DNA of 64,000 nt from Bacteroidota bacterium (GTDB lineage Bacteria > Bacteroidota > Bacteroidia > Chitinophagales > Chitinophagaceae): the NCBI GenBank assembly GCA_026391435.1, contig JAPLEJ010000005.1:62001-126000 (forward strand). Reading direction: 5' to 3'. Below are positions 18,330 to 28,954 of the stretch, piece after piece. Within the stretch, counting starts at the first letter, position 1; every line of letters begins with the position of its first letter. A model generated the notes under the pieces. The model was not told the DNA's origin, did not search any database, and saw only the letters and a program-made list of their open reading frames with translations. Both the position numbers and the translations under genes were made by a program.

Positions 18330-19250
18330 ATGTCATTAGTAGTAGTAGGATCCATGGCCTTTGATGCCATTGAAACCCCATTTGGTAAAAGTGATAAAAT
18401 CATAGGCGGCGCTGCTACTTATATAGCATGGTGTGCCTCTAATTTTACCACAGTGAAACAAATTTCAGTGGTAGGTGGTGATTTCCCGCAGTCTGAGTTA
18501 GATGCCTTATCCAATAGAGGCGTTATTTTAGAAGGCGTTCAAATTAAGAAAGACGAAAAAACATTTTTTTGGAGTGGTAAGTATCATTTAGATATGAATA
18601 CCCGTGATACCATAGAAACACAATTAAATGTGTTAGAAAATTTTGAACCAGTGGTGCCAGACAGTTATCAGGATTGTGAAATTTTAATGCTAGGAAATTT
18701 AGTACCTGCTGTTCAAAGTAGTGTGATTAAGCAAATGAAAAAGCGTCCAAAATTAATTGTAATGGATACCATGAATTTTTGGATGGAAATTATGATGGAC
18801 GATTTATTACATACCATAAGTTTAGTGGATGTCTTAATGGTCAATGACAGTGAAGCGCGTCAATTAAGTGGAGAATATAGTTTGGTGAAAGCGGCTAAAA
18901 AAATTATGGCCATGGGTCCCCGTTATTTGGTTATTAAAAAAGGAGAACATGGTGCATTGTTATTTCATGAGTCAGAAGTATTTTTTGCACCCGCATTGCC
19001 ATTAGAGGAAGTATTTGACCCTACTGGAGCAGGAGATACATTTGCAGGAGGATTTGTAGCCCATTTGGCAAAAACAAAGGACTTCTCATTCAACAACATG
19101 AAGTCGGCAATCATTGTGGGTAGCGCTTTAGCAAGTTTTTGTGTTGAAAAATTTGGTACCCAACGCTTAACTGAAATCAATGAAGCTGATATTAAAGAGC
19201 GTATACAATCGTTTGTTCAGTTGGTCAATTTTGACATTGAGTTGGTTTAA
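18330..19250 (+). CDS. PfkB family sugar/nucleoside kinase
   Basis: The 306-residue ribokinase-fold enzyme carries the PfkB C-terminal signature DPTGAGDTFAGGF with the catalytic Asp, and the N-terminal GGAATY substrate lid region. It should phosphorylate a sugar or nucleoside with ATP; the sequence does not say which. I start at the ATG at 18330 (MSLVVVGSMAFD), where the fold begins. An in-frame TTG at 18249 would add 27 residues unlike the family. A near-consensus -7 box (TAGTTTCG) sits 23 bases upstream of the ATG, inside that extension, supporting the short form. Confidence 0.9.
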   Translation: MSLVVVGSMAFDAIETPFGKSDKIIGGAATYIAWCASNFTTVKQISVVGGDFPQSELDALSNRGVILEGVQIKKDEKTFFWSGKYHLDMNTRDTIETQLNVLENFEPVVPDSYQDCEILMLGNLVPAVQSSVIKQMKKRPKLIVMDTMNFWMEIMMDDLLHTISLVDVLMVNDSEARQLSGEYSLVKAAKKIMAMGPRYLVIKKGEHGALLFHESEVFFAPALPLEEVFDPTGAGDTFAGGFVAHLAKTKDFSFNNMKSAIIVGSALASFCVEKFGTQRLTEINEADIKERIQSFVQLVNFDIELV

Positions 19251-19255
19251 ATTTG
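19248..19255 (+). promoter_or_regulatory. -7 box ahead of the asd leader
   Basis: TAAATTTG is an exact TAnnTTTG match overlapping the stop codon of the kinase gene. A transcript from here would begin near 19260 and carry the whole asd leader. No TTG falls at the ideal spacing. Confidence 0.45.
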
Positions 19256-19310
19256 GTAAAATGAGTGTATCGAATTATTTTCGTGTTCGATACTGATTAA
19301 AATAAATAGG

Positions 19311-19355
19311 ATGCAAAAAAATAAACATACTAAACAAATTAAGAAACCCCTTTAA
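19311..19355 (+). CDS. Putative 14-residue Lys-rich leader peptide of asd
   Basis: ATG to TAA, encoding MQKNKHTKQIKKPL, with five Lys plus one Thr and one Ile codon. These are all aspartate-family amino acids made downstream of Asd. The stop codon lies 4 bases before a segment that can pair with the left arm of the terminator at 19396. That spacing is what a transcription attenuator needs. AT-rich DNA yields Lys codons easily, so this remains a hypothesis. Confidence 0.45.
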   Translation: MQKNKHTKQIKKPL

Positions 19356-19358
19356 ATA

Positions 19359-19423
19359 GGAAGGTGCTGATTGTTTGTATGCTAAATATATTCAGAAGCC
19401 TTCCAGAAATGGGAGGCTTTTTT
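19359..19423 (+). promoter_or_regulatory. Candidate transcription attenuator of asd
   Basis: GGAAGG at 19359-19364 is complementary to CCTTCC at 19399-19404, which is also the left arm of the terminator hairpin. The last leader codons (CCTT, 19349-19352) can pair with AAGG (19361-19364). This gives mutually exclusive 1:2, 2:3 and 3:4 pairings. Whether the switch responds to Lys, Thr or something else is inferred from leader codons only. Confidence 0.45.
19396..19423 (+). terminator. Intrinsic terminator in the asd leader
   Basis: A nine-pair stem (AAGCCTTCC against GGGAGGCTT, one G-T wobble), a six-base loop and six T residues. It ends 45 bases before the asd ATG and 170 bases after the kinase stop. 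That is oddly far to serve the kinase and well placed to control asd. Confidence 0.75.
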
Positions 19424-19467
19424 GTTTGAGTTAGGAATGGTTTTTGAAAATTGTAAAAATAAAAAAT

Positions 19468-22552
<3,085 letters not shown>

Positions 22553-22657
22553 CTAAAATACAAATAGTTTTAATCTTTTATTTCGTATTTTCGAAACTAT
22601 AATTCGCTTTTTTGAAACCAGTTATTAAAAGGCAAAGCTAGTTTGCCGACTCCTTAT

Positions 22658-23365
22658 ATGAATTTGATTAAGAAAGATGCTATAAAGTTAGTACAAACCT
22701 ATCCAACTGTTCCATTAACAGTGGATTGTGTCATATTTGGGTTTGACGATAATTCCCTGAAAGTGCTCACCATTAAAAGTGATTTACCTCAATTTGAAGA
22801 GCAATTGTCCTTGTTAGGGGATACGATTTTATCGAATGAGGATTTAGGTAATGCTGCCAATAGGGTCTTGCTAGAGAGAACAGGTATGCAAGATGTTTAT
22901 TTAGAACAAGTATATACATTTAGTCATCCCAAACGACATCCGGGAGGAAGGGTAGTGACTTCGGTATATGCTTCCTTATTGAACATCAAGCATCATGAAT
23001 TAAAAATTTTGGAGAATGAATTAAGCTGGCATATTGTAAAGGATATTAAGGAAATGGCATTTGATCATATGGAAATTTTAGATACTTGTCACAAATGGTT
23101 GCAAAAGCGTATTCAAGAACATCCATTGGCATTTAATTTATTGCCTGTAAAATTTTCATTAAGACAACTACAAAATGTGTACGAAGCCATTTTGAATACA
23201 CCCCTAGATAGGCGGAATTTTAGAAAGAAGTTTGCAAGCATGGGCTTTTTAATTGACATCAATGAAATGGAGACACAGGTAACGCATCGTCCAGGAAAGC
23301 TGTATTCATTTGACTTCAAGGCCTATCAATTACGCAAGAAAAATTGGTTCGGCATTGATTTTTAA
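22658..23365 (+). CDS. NrtR-like transcriptional regulator with degenerate NUDIX domain
   Basis: Residues 10-140 form a NUDIX-like domain and residues 150-235 a winged helix, the layout of NrtR/AraR-type regulators. The NUDIX box keeps the spacing Gx5Ex7R but reads RVLLERTG where the catalytic form reads RExxEExG, so hydrolysis is unlikely and the domain probably senses a nucleotide-linked ligand. I start at the ATG at 22658; an in-frame TTG lies five codons upstream. No sugar or NAD genes adjoin it, so its target is unknown. Confidence 0.82.
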   Translation: MNLIKKDAIKLVQTYPTVPLTVDCVIFGFDDNSLKVLTIKSDLPQFEEQLSLLGDTILSNEDLGNAANRVLLERTGMQDVYLEQVYTFSHPKRHPGGRVVTSVYASLLNIKHHELKILENELSWHIVKDIKEMAFDHMEILDTCHKWLQKRIQEHPLAFNLLPVKFSLRQLQNVYEAILNTPLDRRNFRKKFASMGFLIDINEMETQVTHRPGKLYSFDFKAYQLRKKNWFGIDF

Positions 23366-23426
23366 AAAATAGGCCGGCTTGCCCATAATTTGATACCTTT
23401 ACATACCATTAAAATTTGGCATTATT

Positions 23427-24302
23427 ATGTTGTATTCAATGACAGGTTACGGAAGAGCAGAATCCATTTTAAAAGATAAAACTTTTTTAGTGGAAGTGAA
23501 ATCCTTGAATGGCAAACAATTTGATGTACGCTTAAATGCCCCTTCCTTATTAAAGCCTTATGAAGTCGAAATAAGAAATAAGCTCAATGAGGAATTATTC
23601 AGAGGAAGTGTAGAATGTTCAATTTCTATTAAATCTAATGGTGCTTCAAAACCAGTGAGTGTCAATAAAGAACTTGCGAAGTCGTATTATCAACCCATTA
23701 TGGAGCTAGCCCAAGAATTGGGTATGGGAACCGAAAATATTTTGAGTACCCTTTTGAAAATGCCTGATGTGGTGTCGTCCACGAACGAGGTATTGACCGA
23801 GGAGGAATGGCAGTTTTTATTTACTTTATTAAAACAAGCCATTGATCATCTAATAAAACATCGCGGGGAAGAAGGTAAATCGATTGAAAAGGATTTATTA
23901 GAAAAAATCATTGCTATTGAAAAGCAACAAGCTGTCGTTGAAATACATGAACCTAATCGCCGTGAAAAAATTAAAGAGGGGATGGTTAAATTATTAGAGC
24001 AGCATGTAGGCGCAGATAAATATGATCATAACAGATTAGAGCAAGAGCTCATTTATTATATTGAAAAAATAGATATCTCCGAAGAGCGTGTTCGTTTAAA
24101 AAATCATTGCGATTATTTTAAGGACATGTTAAAGGAATCCGAACCTTGTAAGGGAAAAAAACTTTCCTTTATATTACAAGAAATAGGTAGAGAGATTAAT
24201 ACCACGGGTTCAAAAGCCAATGACGTGGATATTCAAAAGGCCGTCATTATGATGAAGGATGAGTTAGAGAAAGCAAAAGAGCAAATTTTAAATGTATTGT
24301 AA
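23427..24302 (+). CDS. yicC: YicC/YloC family endoribonuclease
   Basis: The 291-residue protein begins SMTGYGRAE, the family hallmark, and ends with the conserved tail DVDIQKAVIMMKDELEKAKEQ. The C-terminal HNRLEQELIYYIEK and SEERVRLKNHCDYF motifs are also typical. YicC proteins are reported RNases that act on structured or small RNAs. It is followed immediately by gldH, whose ATG lies one base after the yicC stop, so the two are translationally coupled. The two-component genes follow in the same operon. Confidence 0.93.
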   Translation: MLYSMTGYGRAESILKDKTFLVEVKSLNGKQFDVRLNAPSLLKPYEVEIRNKLNEELFRGSVECSISIKSNGASKPVSVNKELAKSYYQPIMELAQELGMGTENILSTLLKMPDVVSSTNEVLTEEEWQFLFTLLKQAIDHLIKHRGEEGKSIEKDLLEKIIAIEKQQAVVEIHEPNRREKIKEGMVKLLEQHVGADKYDHNRLEQELIYYIEKIDISEERVRLKNHCDYFKDMLKESEPCKGKKLSFILQEIGREINTTGSKANDVDIQKAVIMMKDELEKAKEQILNVL

Positions 24303-24303
24303 A

Positions 24304-24783
24304 ATGCGGTCGTTCACATCCTACATATTATTTACTGGAATTTTATTGAGTTTGTTGATGTCTAGTTGTGAGCCCATTCAGTTGTATGAGCAAAATACCA
24401 TCTACCCCCAACATGAGTGGTCAAGTAAACAGGTTAATCATTATCAGTTTAACATTACGGATACCAATGCATTGTATAAAATCTTTTTTGTTGTAAGGCA
24501 TCATAATACCTATCGCTATAAAAACATCTGGCTACAAATGGACACACAATCTCCTTCAGATTCAGTTGTTAAGCAAACACTTAATTTGCAATTAGCAGAT
24601 GATCAAAAAGGATGGTTAGGTGTTGGTATGGACGATGTATATGATCAAAGAATTCCTATTAATGCGGTCCCCACTAAGCTTAAGAAGGGGGTGTATCGAT
24701 TTAGTATGCAACATACCATGAGGGAGGATCCACTTTCTGGCATTTTGTCAACAGGCTTGCGTGTCGAAAAAGTCCATTTATGA
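24304..24783 (+). CDS. gldH: Gliding motility lipoprotein GldH
   Basis: The roughly 160-residue lipoprotein has a signal ending in the lipobox LMSSC, followed by the GldH pattern: short acidic start, FFVVRHHNTYRYKNIWL and MREDPLSGI near the C-terminus. GldH is needed for gliding and type IX secretion in Flavobacterium; in other Bacteroidota it may serve secretion only. I use the ATG at 24304; an ATG four codons upstream at 24292 overlaps yicC and is equally open. It overlaps the histidine kinase gene by 4 bases (ATGA). Confidence 0.85.
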   Translation: MRSFTSYILFTGILLSLLMSSCEPIQLYEQNTIYPQHEWSSKQVNHYQFNITDTNALYKIFFVVRHHNTYRYKNIWLQMDTQSPSDSVVKQTLNLQLADDQKGWLGVGMDDVYDQRIPINAVPTKLKKGVYRFSMQHTMREDPLSGILSTGLRVEKVHL

Positions 24784-25763
24784 AAACAAGATGGTTTAAA
24801 ATAAACAAATTAAAATTTGTCAATTTTATTTACTGGATTTTTTTGACTTATATGATTGCTGCCTTTGTTTGGTGGTATGTGTCACTTGAAAAGCAAAATA
24901 ATGAAATTGCTTTCGTCAAATTTCAATCCATTCGATCAGACGACCCTGCATTAACCGCAAAAGTAAAAAGTATCGAGACGTATGAAGCTCGTAAAACAAA
25001 GCAATACATAGGCGAGGGTATTACTTTTTTATTTTTATTTTTATGGGGGGCCTTGTATGTATATCGATCCTTATTAAAACAATTAAAGTATTCCAATCAG
25101 CAGCAAAATTTTATGATGGCGGTGACGCATGAATTAAAAACGCCTATTGCCATTACCCAATTGAACATTGAAACCTTACTCAAGCGGGACTTAGACGCGA
25201 TACAACAAAAAATGCTGATTGAAAATACTTTAAAAGAAACACACCGACTGGATGCGCTTTGTAACAATATTTTATTAGCCTCTCAATTAGATATGGGTCA
25301 GTATGTGTCAGACATGCAGGTGATGGATTTATCAAGTACACTTCAATCTGTGCTTCATTCCTTTCAAGAACGATTCCCGAATCGAAATTTAATTTTGGAT
25401 ATAGATCCTTCTGTTTTTATACAAGGTGAACCTTTGCTTATTCAATTATTAATTAATAACTTATTAGACAATGCGCATAAATATTCGCCATTGACAAGCA
25501 CTGTTCATATATTACTTAAGACGACATCCCATGAAATTAAATTAATGATTAAAGACAATGGGATAGGGATTCCTGTGGAAGAAAGAGAAAAAATATTTGA
25601 AAAATTTTATCGAATTGGAGATGAGTCTACACGAACCACCAAAGGCACGGGCCTAGGTCTTTATTTATGTAAAAAAATAAGTGCATTTCATCATGCTTCT
25701 CTTAAAGTGGAACCCAATGTACCCAATGGGAGTATTTTTATTTTAAATTTTCCATTAAGATGA
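24780..25763 (+). CDS. Sensor histidine kinase
   Basis: The 327-residue kinase has two membrane segments (about residues 14-33 and 80-96) enclosing a short 45-residue extracytoplasmic loop, then a HisKA domain with His117 in THELKTPIA and a HATPase domain with N-box NNLLDNAHKYS, G1 KDNGIGIP and G2 GTGLGLYL. The small sensor loop means the signal is hard to guess and may be membrane-related. It overlaps gldH upstream and its response regulator downstream by 4 bases each, so the three are made together. Confidence 0.94.
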   Translation: MKTRWFKINKLKFVNFIYWIFLTYMIAAFVWWYVSLEKQNNEIAFVKFQSIRSDDPALTAKVKSIETYEARKTKQYIGEGITFLFLFLWGALYVYRSLLKQLKYSNQQQNFMMAVTHELKTPIAITQLNIETLLKRDLDAIQQKMLIENTLKETHRLDALCNNILLASQLDMGQYVSDMQVMDLSSTLQSVLHSFQERFPNRNLILDIDPSVFIQGEPLLIQLLINNLLDNAHKYSPLTSTVHILLKTTSHEIKLMIKDNGIGIPVEEREKIFEKFYRIGDESTRTTKGTGLGLYLCKKISAFHHASLKVEPNVPNGSIFILNFPLR

Positions 25764-26464
25764 GTATTCAGAAACAAACTATTTTAGTAGTGGAAGATGA
25801 AGTCCATTTACACGAAGCGCTCAAATTAAATTTGGAATTAGAAGGCTATGAAGTAAGCTCTGCTTTTGATGGACCCAATGCATTAAACCAAATTCAACAT
25901 GCTCATTTTGATTTAATTATTTTAGATGTGATGTTGCCTGGTATGGATGGCTATACTATTGTTGAATCGGTTCGATTACATCATATCAACACTCCAATAT
26001 TAATTTTAAGTGCAAAAAATACGAGTGCGAATAGGGTGCAAGGATTAAAATTAGGAGCCGATGATTATTTAACCAAACCTTTTAATTTAGAAGAATTATT
26101 ATTACGCGTTTCAAAATTAATTCAAAAATCAGGGACTCCTACCACCACACTTGTTTCCAACGATACTTATTCTTTTTCAGGTCATACTATTTATTTTAAA
26201 TTATTGCAAGCCACCTTAGGTAGCGGAGAAAAAATAAACTTGACTAAAAAAGAAGCAATGTTACTAAAGCTGCTCATTGAAAATAAAAATACCATCATTA
26301 CAAGGGAGCGCATTTTGCAAACAGTATGGGGTTACCAGGTATTTCCCAATACCCGAACAATTGATAATTTTATTCTCAATTTTAGGAAATATTTCGAATC
26401 AGATAGTAAAAATCCCCTCCATTTTATATCGATCCGTGGGATCGGCTATAAATTTCAAGATTAA
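25760..26464 (+). CDS. OmpR/PhoB family response regulator
   Basis: The 234-residue protein has a receiver domain (1-120) with the acidic pair Glu12/Asp13, phospho-acceptor Asp56 in LDVMLPGMDG and Lys in LTKPF, followed by a winged-helix DNA-binding domain ending GIGYKFQD. It is the partner of the kinase with which it overlaps by 4 bases. Targets are unknown; the dyad at 26506 just upstream of the next gene is one place to look. Confidence 0.95.
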   Translation: MSIQKQTILVVEDEVHLHEALKLNLELEGYEVSSAFDGPNALNQIQHAHFDLIILDVMLPGMDGYTIVESVRLHHINTPILILSAKNTSANRVQGLKLGADDYLTKPFNLEELLLRVSKLIQKSGTPTTTLVSNDTYSFSGHTIYFKLLQATLGSGEKINLTKKEAMLLKLLIENKNTIITRERILQTVWGYQVFPNTRTIDNFILNFRKYFESDSKNPLHFISIRGIGYKFQD

Positions 26465-26505
26465 TCGATTTTTAAGCAATCTTTAGTCCATTTTGTCGTT
26501 AATTC

Positions 26506-26522
26506 TAGTAGTTAAACTACTA
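26506..26522. promoter_or_regulatory. Near-perfect dyad abutting the ureohydrolase-like gene start
   Basis: TAGTAGTT, one base, AACTACTA: an 8+8 inverted repeat ending 2 bases before the ATG at 26525. The single-base centre prevents a good RNA hairpin, so a protein-binding operator is the more natural reading. The protein is unknown. Confidence 0.35.
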
Positions 26523-26524
26523 AC

Positions 26525-27658
26525 ATGTCATTGTCGTCCATAAAAGATTTTGTTGAACCTATTAATGTGGCCCATATTTCAAAAGATGAGGGCTATAGGG
26601 ATACCCAATTAGGCAAACACATCAAGGTAAATGAAGGGACTATTCCGGATATTACGGATGCCGACATTGTCATCATAGGTGCAGGTGAATGCCGTGGGGC
26701 AGGTTTTGCATTAAATGGTCATGCTGCAGCTAATGCCATAAGGACGGCTTTATATGATTTATATTATTGGCATGCGCAGGTGAATGTAGTAGATATTGGA
26801 AATGTGAAAAATGGTCAAAGTATTCAGGATAGTTATGCTGCCTTGAGGACGGTAATTTCAGAGTTGATTGTACAAAATAAAAAAGTGGTCATTATTGGGG
26901 GTGCGCATGATTTAACATTGGCACAATACCATTCTTATACCTCTATTCCTACTTTAGTGAATGCAGTAGTAGTGGATGCTAAAATAGATTTAGACCTTGA
27001 AGCAAGATTGCCCAGGGATCATTTTTTAGAAGAGTTATTTACGGGTTTACCCAATCACTTGAATCATTACAGCCATATTGGTTTTCAAAGTTATTTTATG
27101 CATCCGCATATGTTGGAGACCATTGATAAACTTAGATTTGATTGCTTCCGATTAGGAAAAGTGCGAGAAGGGATTGAGGAAATGGAACCTGTCATTAGAG
27201 ATAGTCACATGATGAGCTTTGATATTAGTGCCATACAAAATGCACAAGCCCCTGCTAATTTAGTAACACCGAATGGATTTAATGGGGAGGAAGCTTGTAC
27301 TTTAATGCAATATGCAGGCATGAGCTGGAAAACAAGTACGATAGGATTATTTGGTTATCAAGCCGAACTAGATGTACACGGTATGACAGCGATTCAAATG
27401 GCACAAATGATTTGGTATATTATGGATGGCGTTCAAAAAGGGAAAAAGGAAGCGCCATTAAGTGATTCGGATAGGTTTAAAGAATTTCATATTGCTTTTT
27501 CAGATATTGAAACTAACTTTTTACAAAGTAAGAGTACGGGCAGATGGTGGATGCAAATGCATAATAATGAATGGGGTCCTTGTAGTTATAAGGATTATTT
27601 AGTAGCTTCCAATAACGAAATTCCAGAAAGATGGCTAAGGGCTTTAGAAAGGGAGTAA
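26525..27658 (+). CDS. Ureohydrolase-fold (arginase/formimidoylglutamase-like) protein, metal site degenerate
   Basis: The 377-residue protein has the ureohydrolase fold: GGAHD at 125-129, VVDAKID at 149-155 and MSFDISA at 230-236 line up with the three manganese-binding motifs. In active enzymes the second reads DAHxD and the third SxDxD; here His is replaced by Lys153 and the second Asp by Ser235. Loss of these ligands argues against ordinary Mn2-dependent arginase, agmatinase or formimidoylglutamase activity, although databases tend to use those names. The 3' end overlaps the next gene by 28 bases. Confidence 0.8.
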   Translation: MSLSSIKDFVEPINVAHISKDEGYRDTQLGKHIKVNEGTIPDITDADIVIIGAGECRGAGFALNGHAAANAIRTALYDLYYWHAQVNVVDIGNVKNGQSIQDSYAALRTVISELIVQNKKVVIIGGAHDLTLAQYHSYTSIPTLVNAVVVDAKIDLDLEARLPRDHFLEELFTGLPNHLNHYSHIGFQSYFMHPHMLETIDKLRFDCFRLGKVREGIEEMEPVIRDSHMMSFDISAIQNAQAPANLVTPNGFNGEEACTLMQYAGMSWKTSTIGLFGYQAELDVHGMTAIQMAQMIWYIMDGVQKGKKEAPLSDSDRFKEFHIAFSDIETNFLQSKSTGRWWMQMHNNEWGPCSYKDYLVASNNEIPERWLRALERE

Positions 27659-28947
27659 TTCATTCATCCCATTTTATTTCAATTTTATTTTGCTGTGTTT
27701 TAAGTGCTTGTAGTATTCAAAAGGCGCAAAAAACATTATTACAATCAGATGCATTAAAGGGAGCGCACATTGGTATTGCTGTATACAATGACACCAAGCA
27801 GCAATGGATAGACCAATATCAAAGTGATCATTACTTTACCCCAGCAAGTAATACAAAAATATTAGCAACTTATGTTGCTTTAAAATATTTAGGAGATTCT
27901 TTGCCAGGTTTTAAGATGGCAGAAAATATGGATACCCTATTTTTAACTCCATTGGGTGATCCTAGTTTCTTACATCCCGATTTTCAATATCAACCCGTGG
28001 TGGATTTGATTAAAAATTCTAAAAAACAAATAGTGATTCAAGTGGAACAATCAATGGACCACTTTGAATTAATGGGGAATGGTTGGGCCTGGAATGATTA
28101 TGCCGAAGATTATCAACCTCAAAGAAGCAGAATGCCCATTTATGGTAATGTGGTTCATTTTTATCAGGCCAATGGAAAGTTAGGGATACAGCCTTTTTAT
28201 TTTTTCAAAGACATGACCGATGTAGCTAGTGGCTATCAAAAAAATTGGACAAGAAAACAAGTTGGAAATATTTTTTATAATACAGCGAAACAAAATACAG
28301 CCCCTTATTTTCAAGTTCCATTTGATGCTTATGCTCAGCCACAACTACCTGTAGCGCTCTTAAGTGATACTTTAAAAAAAGAAATTCATTCAGTAGCCTA
28401 TTCTTCTTTATTGAACAGTAAAATAATCAAAACAGTACCCACCGATTCTTTATTAAAAATAATGATGCGTCGAAGCGACAATTTTTTTGCTGAGCAAGTA
28501 TTATTAATGGCGAGTGAGCAATTATTAGGAAAGATAGATGACGCTGCATTTATTGACACGGTACTTAAAACCGATTTTGCTTCACTACCACAAAAAATGC
28601 GATGGGCAGATGGCAGTGGCTTAAGTAGGTACAATTTAAATACCCCTGAAAACTATATTGCCATTTTAAAACAAATGCAGGATCAATTTGGACAGGCTCG
28701 TGTTGCTAATATATTTGAAACAGGCGGGGTGGGCACACTTTCTTCCTATTATAAAAATTTTCCTGGCGAACTACATGCTAAAACAGGAAGCTTAGGAAAT
28801 CAGATTGCATTGAGTGGATTTATATTTACTCAAAAAAATCAGAAATTATATTTTTCAATATTAGTTTCTAATCACATGAGTCCTACAAGTGCAGCGGTAC
28901 GAAAAGCAGTAGAAGCTTATTTAAGAACGGTTGCGAGTAAAAATTAA
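27631..28947 (+). CDS. dacB: D-alanyl-D-alanine carboxypeptidase/endopeptidase, PBP4 type
   Basis: The 438-residue lipoprotein (lipobox LSAC, Cys27) has the three penicillin-binding motifs of family S13: SNTK (Ser73-Lys76), SDN (282-284) and KTG (384-386). It trims peptidoglycan cross-links and stem peptides in the periplasm. The overlap of 28 bases with the upstream gene is unusual, but the ATG at 27631 is the one that supplies the positive n-region (MAKGFRKG) and the hydrophobic signal. Confidence 0.93.
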   Translation: MAKGFRKGVIHSSHFISILFCCVLSACSIQKAQKTLLQSDALKGAHIGIAVYNDTKQQWIDQYQSDHYFTPASNTKILATYVALKYLGDSLPGFKMAENMDTLFLTPLGDPSFLHPDFQYQPVVDLIKNSKKQIVIQVEQSMDHFELMGNGWAWNDYAEDYQPQRSRMPIYGNVVHFYQANGKLGIQPFYFFKDMTDVASGYQKNWTRKQVGNIFYNTAKQNTAPYFQVPFDAYAQPQLPVALLSDTLKKEIHSVAYSSLLNSKIIKTVPTDSLLKIMMRRSDNFFAEQVLLMASEQLLGKIDDAAFIDTVLKTDFASLPQKMRWADGSGLSRYNLNTPENYIAILKQMQDQFGQARVANIFETGGVGTLSSYYKNFPGELHAKTGSLGNQIALSGFIFTQKNQKLYFSILVSNHMSPTSAAVRKAVEAYLRTVASKN

Positions 28948-28954
28948 AAACGGT

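Noticed and set aside
19267-19293. GTATCGAA/TTCGATAC hairpin as a terminator of the kinase gene
   Set aside because: The stem is good, but no T-tract follows. It may be a 5' structure of the asd leader or chance; not listed as a terminator.
19261-19296. 11-codon ORF (MSVSNYFRVRY) as the asd leader peptide
   Set aside because: It lies inside an 8-bp hairpin (19267-19293) far from the terminator and is not enriched in relevant codons; the ORF at 19311 fits the attenuator geometry better.
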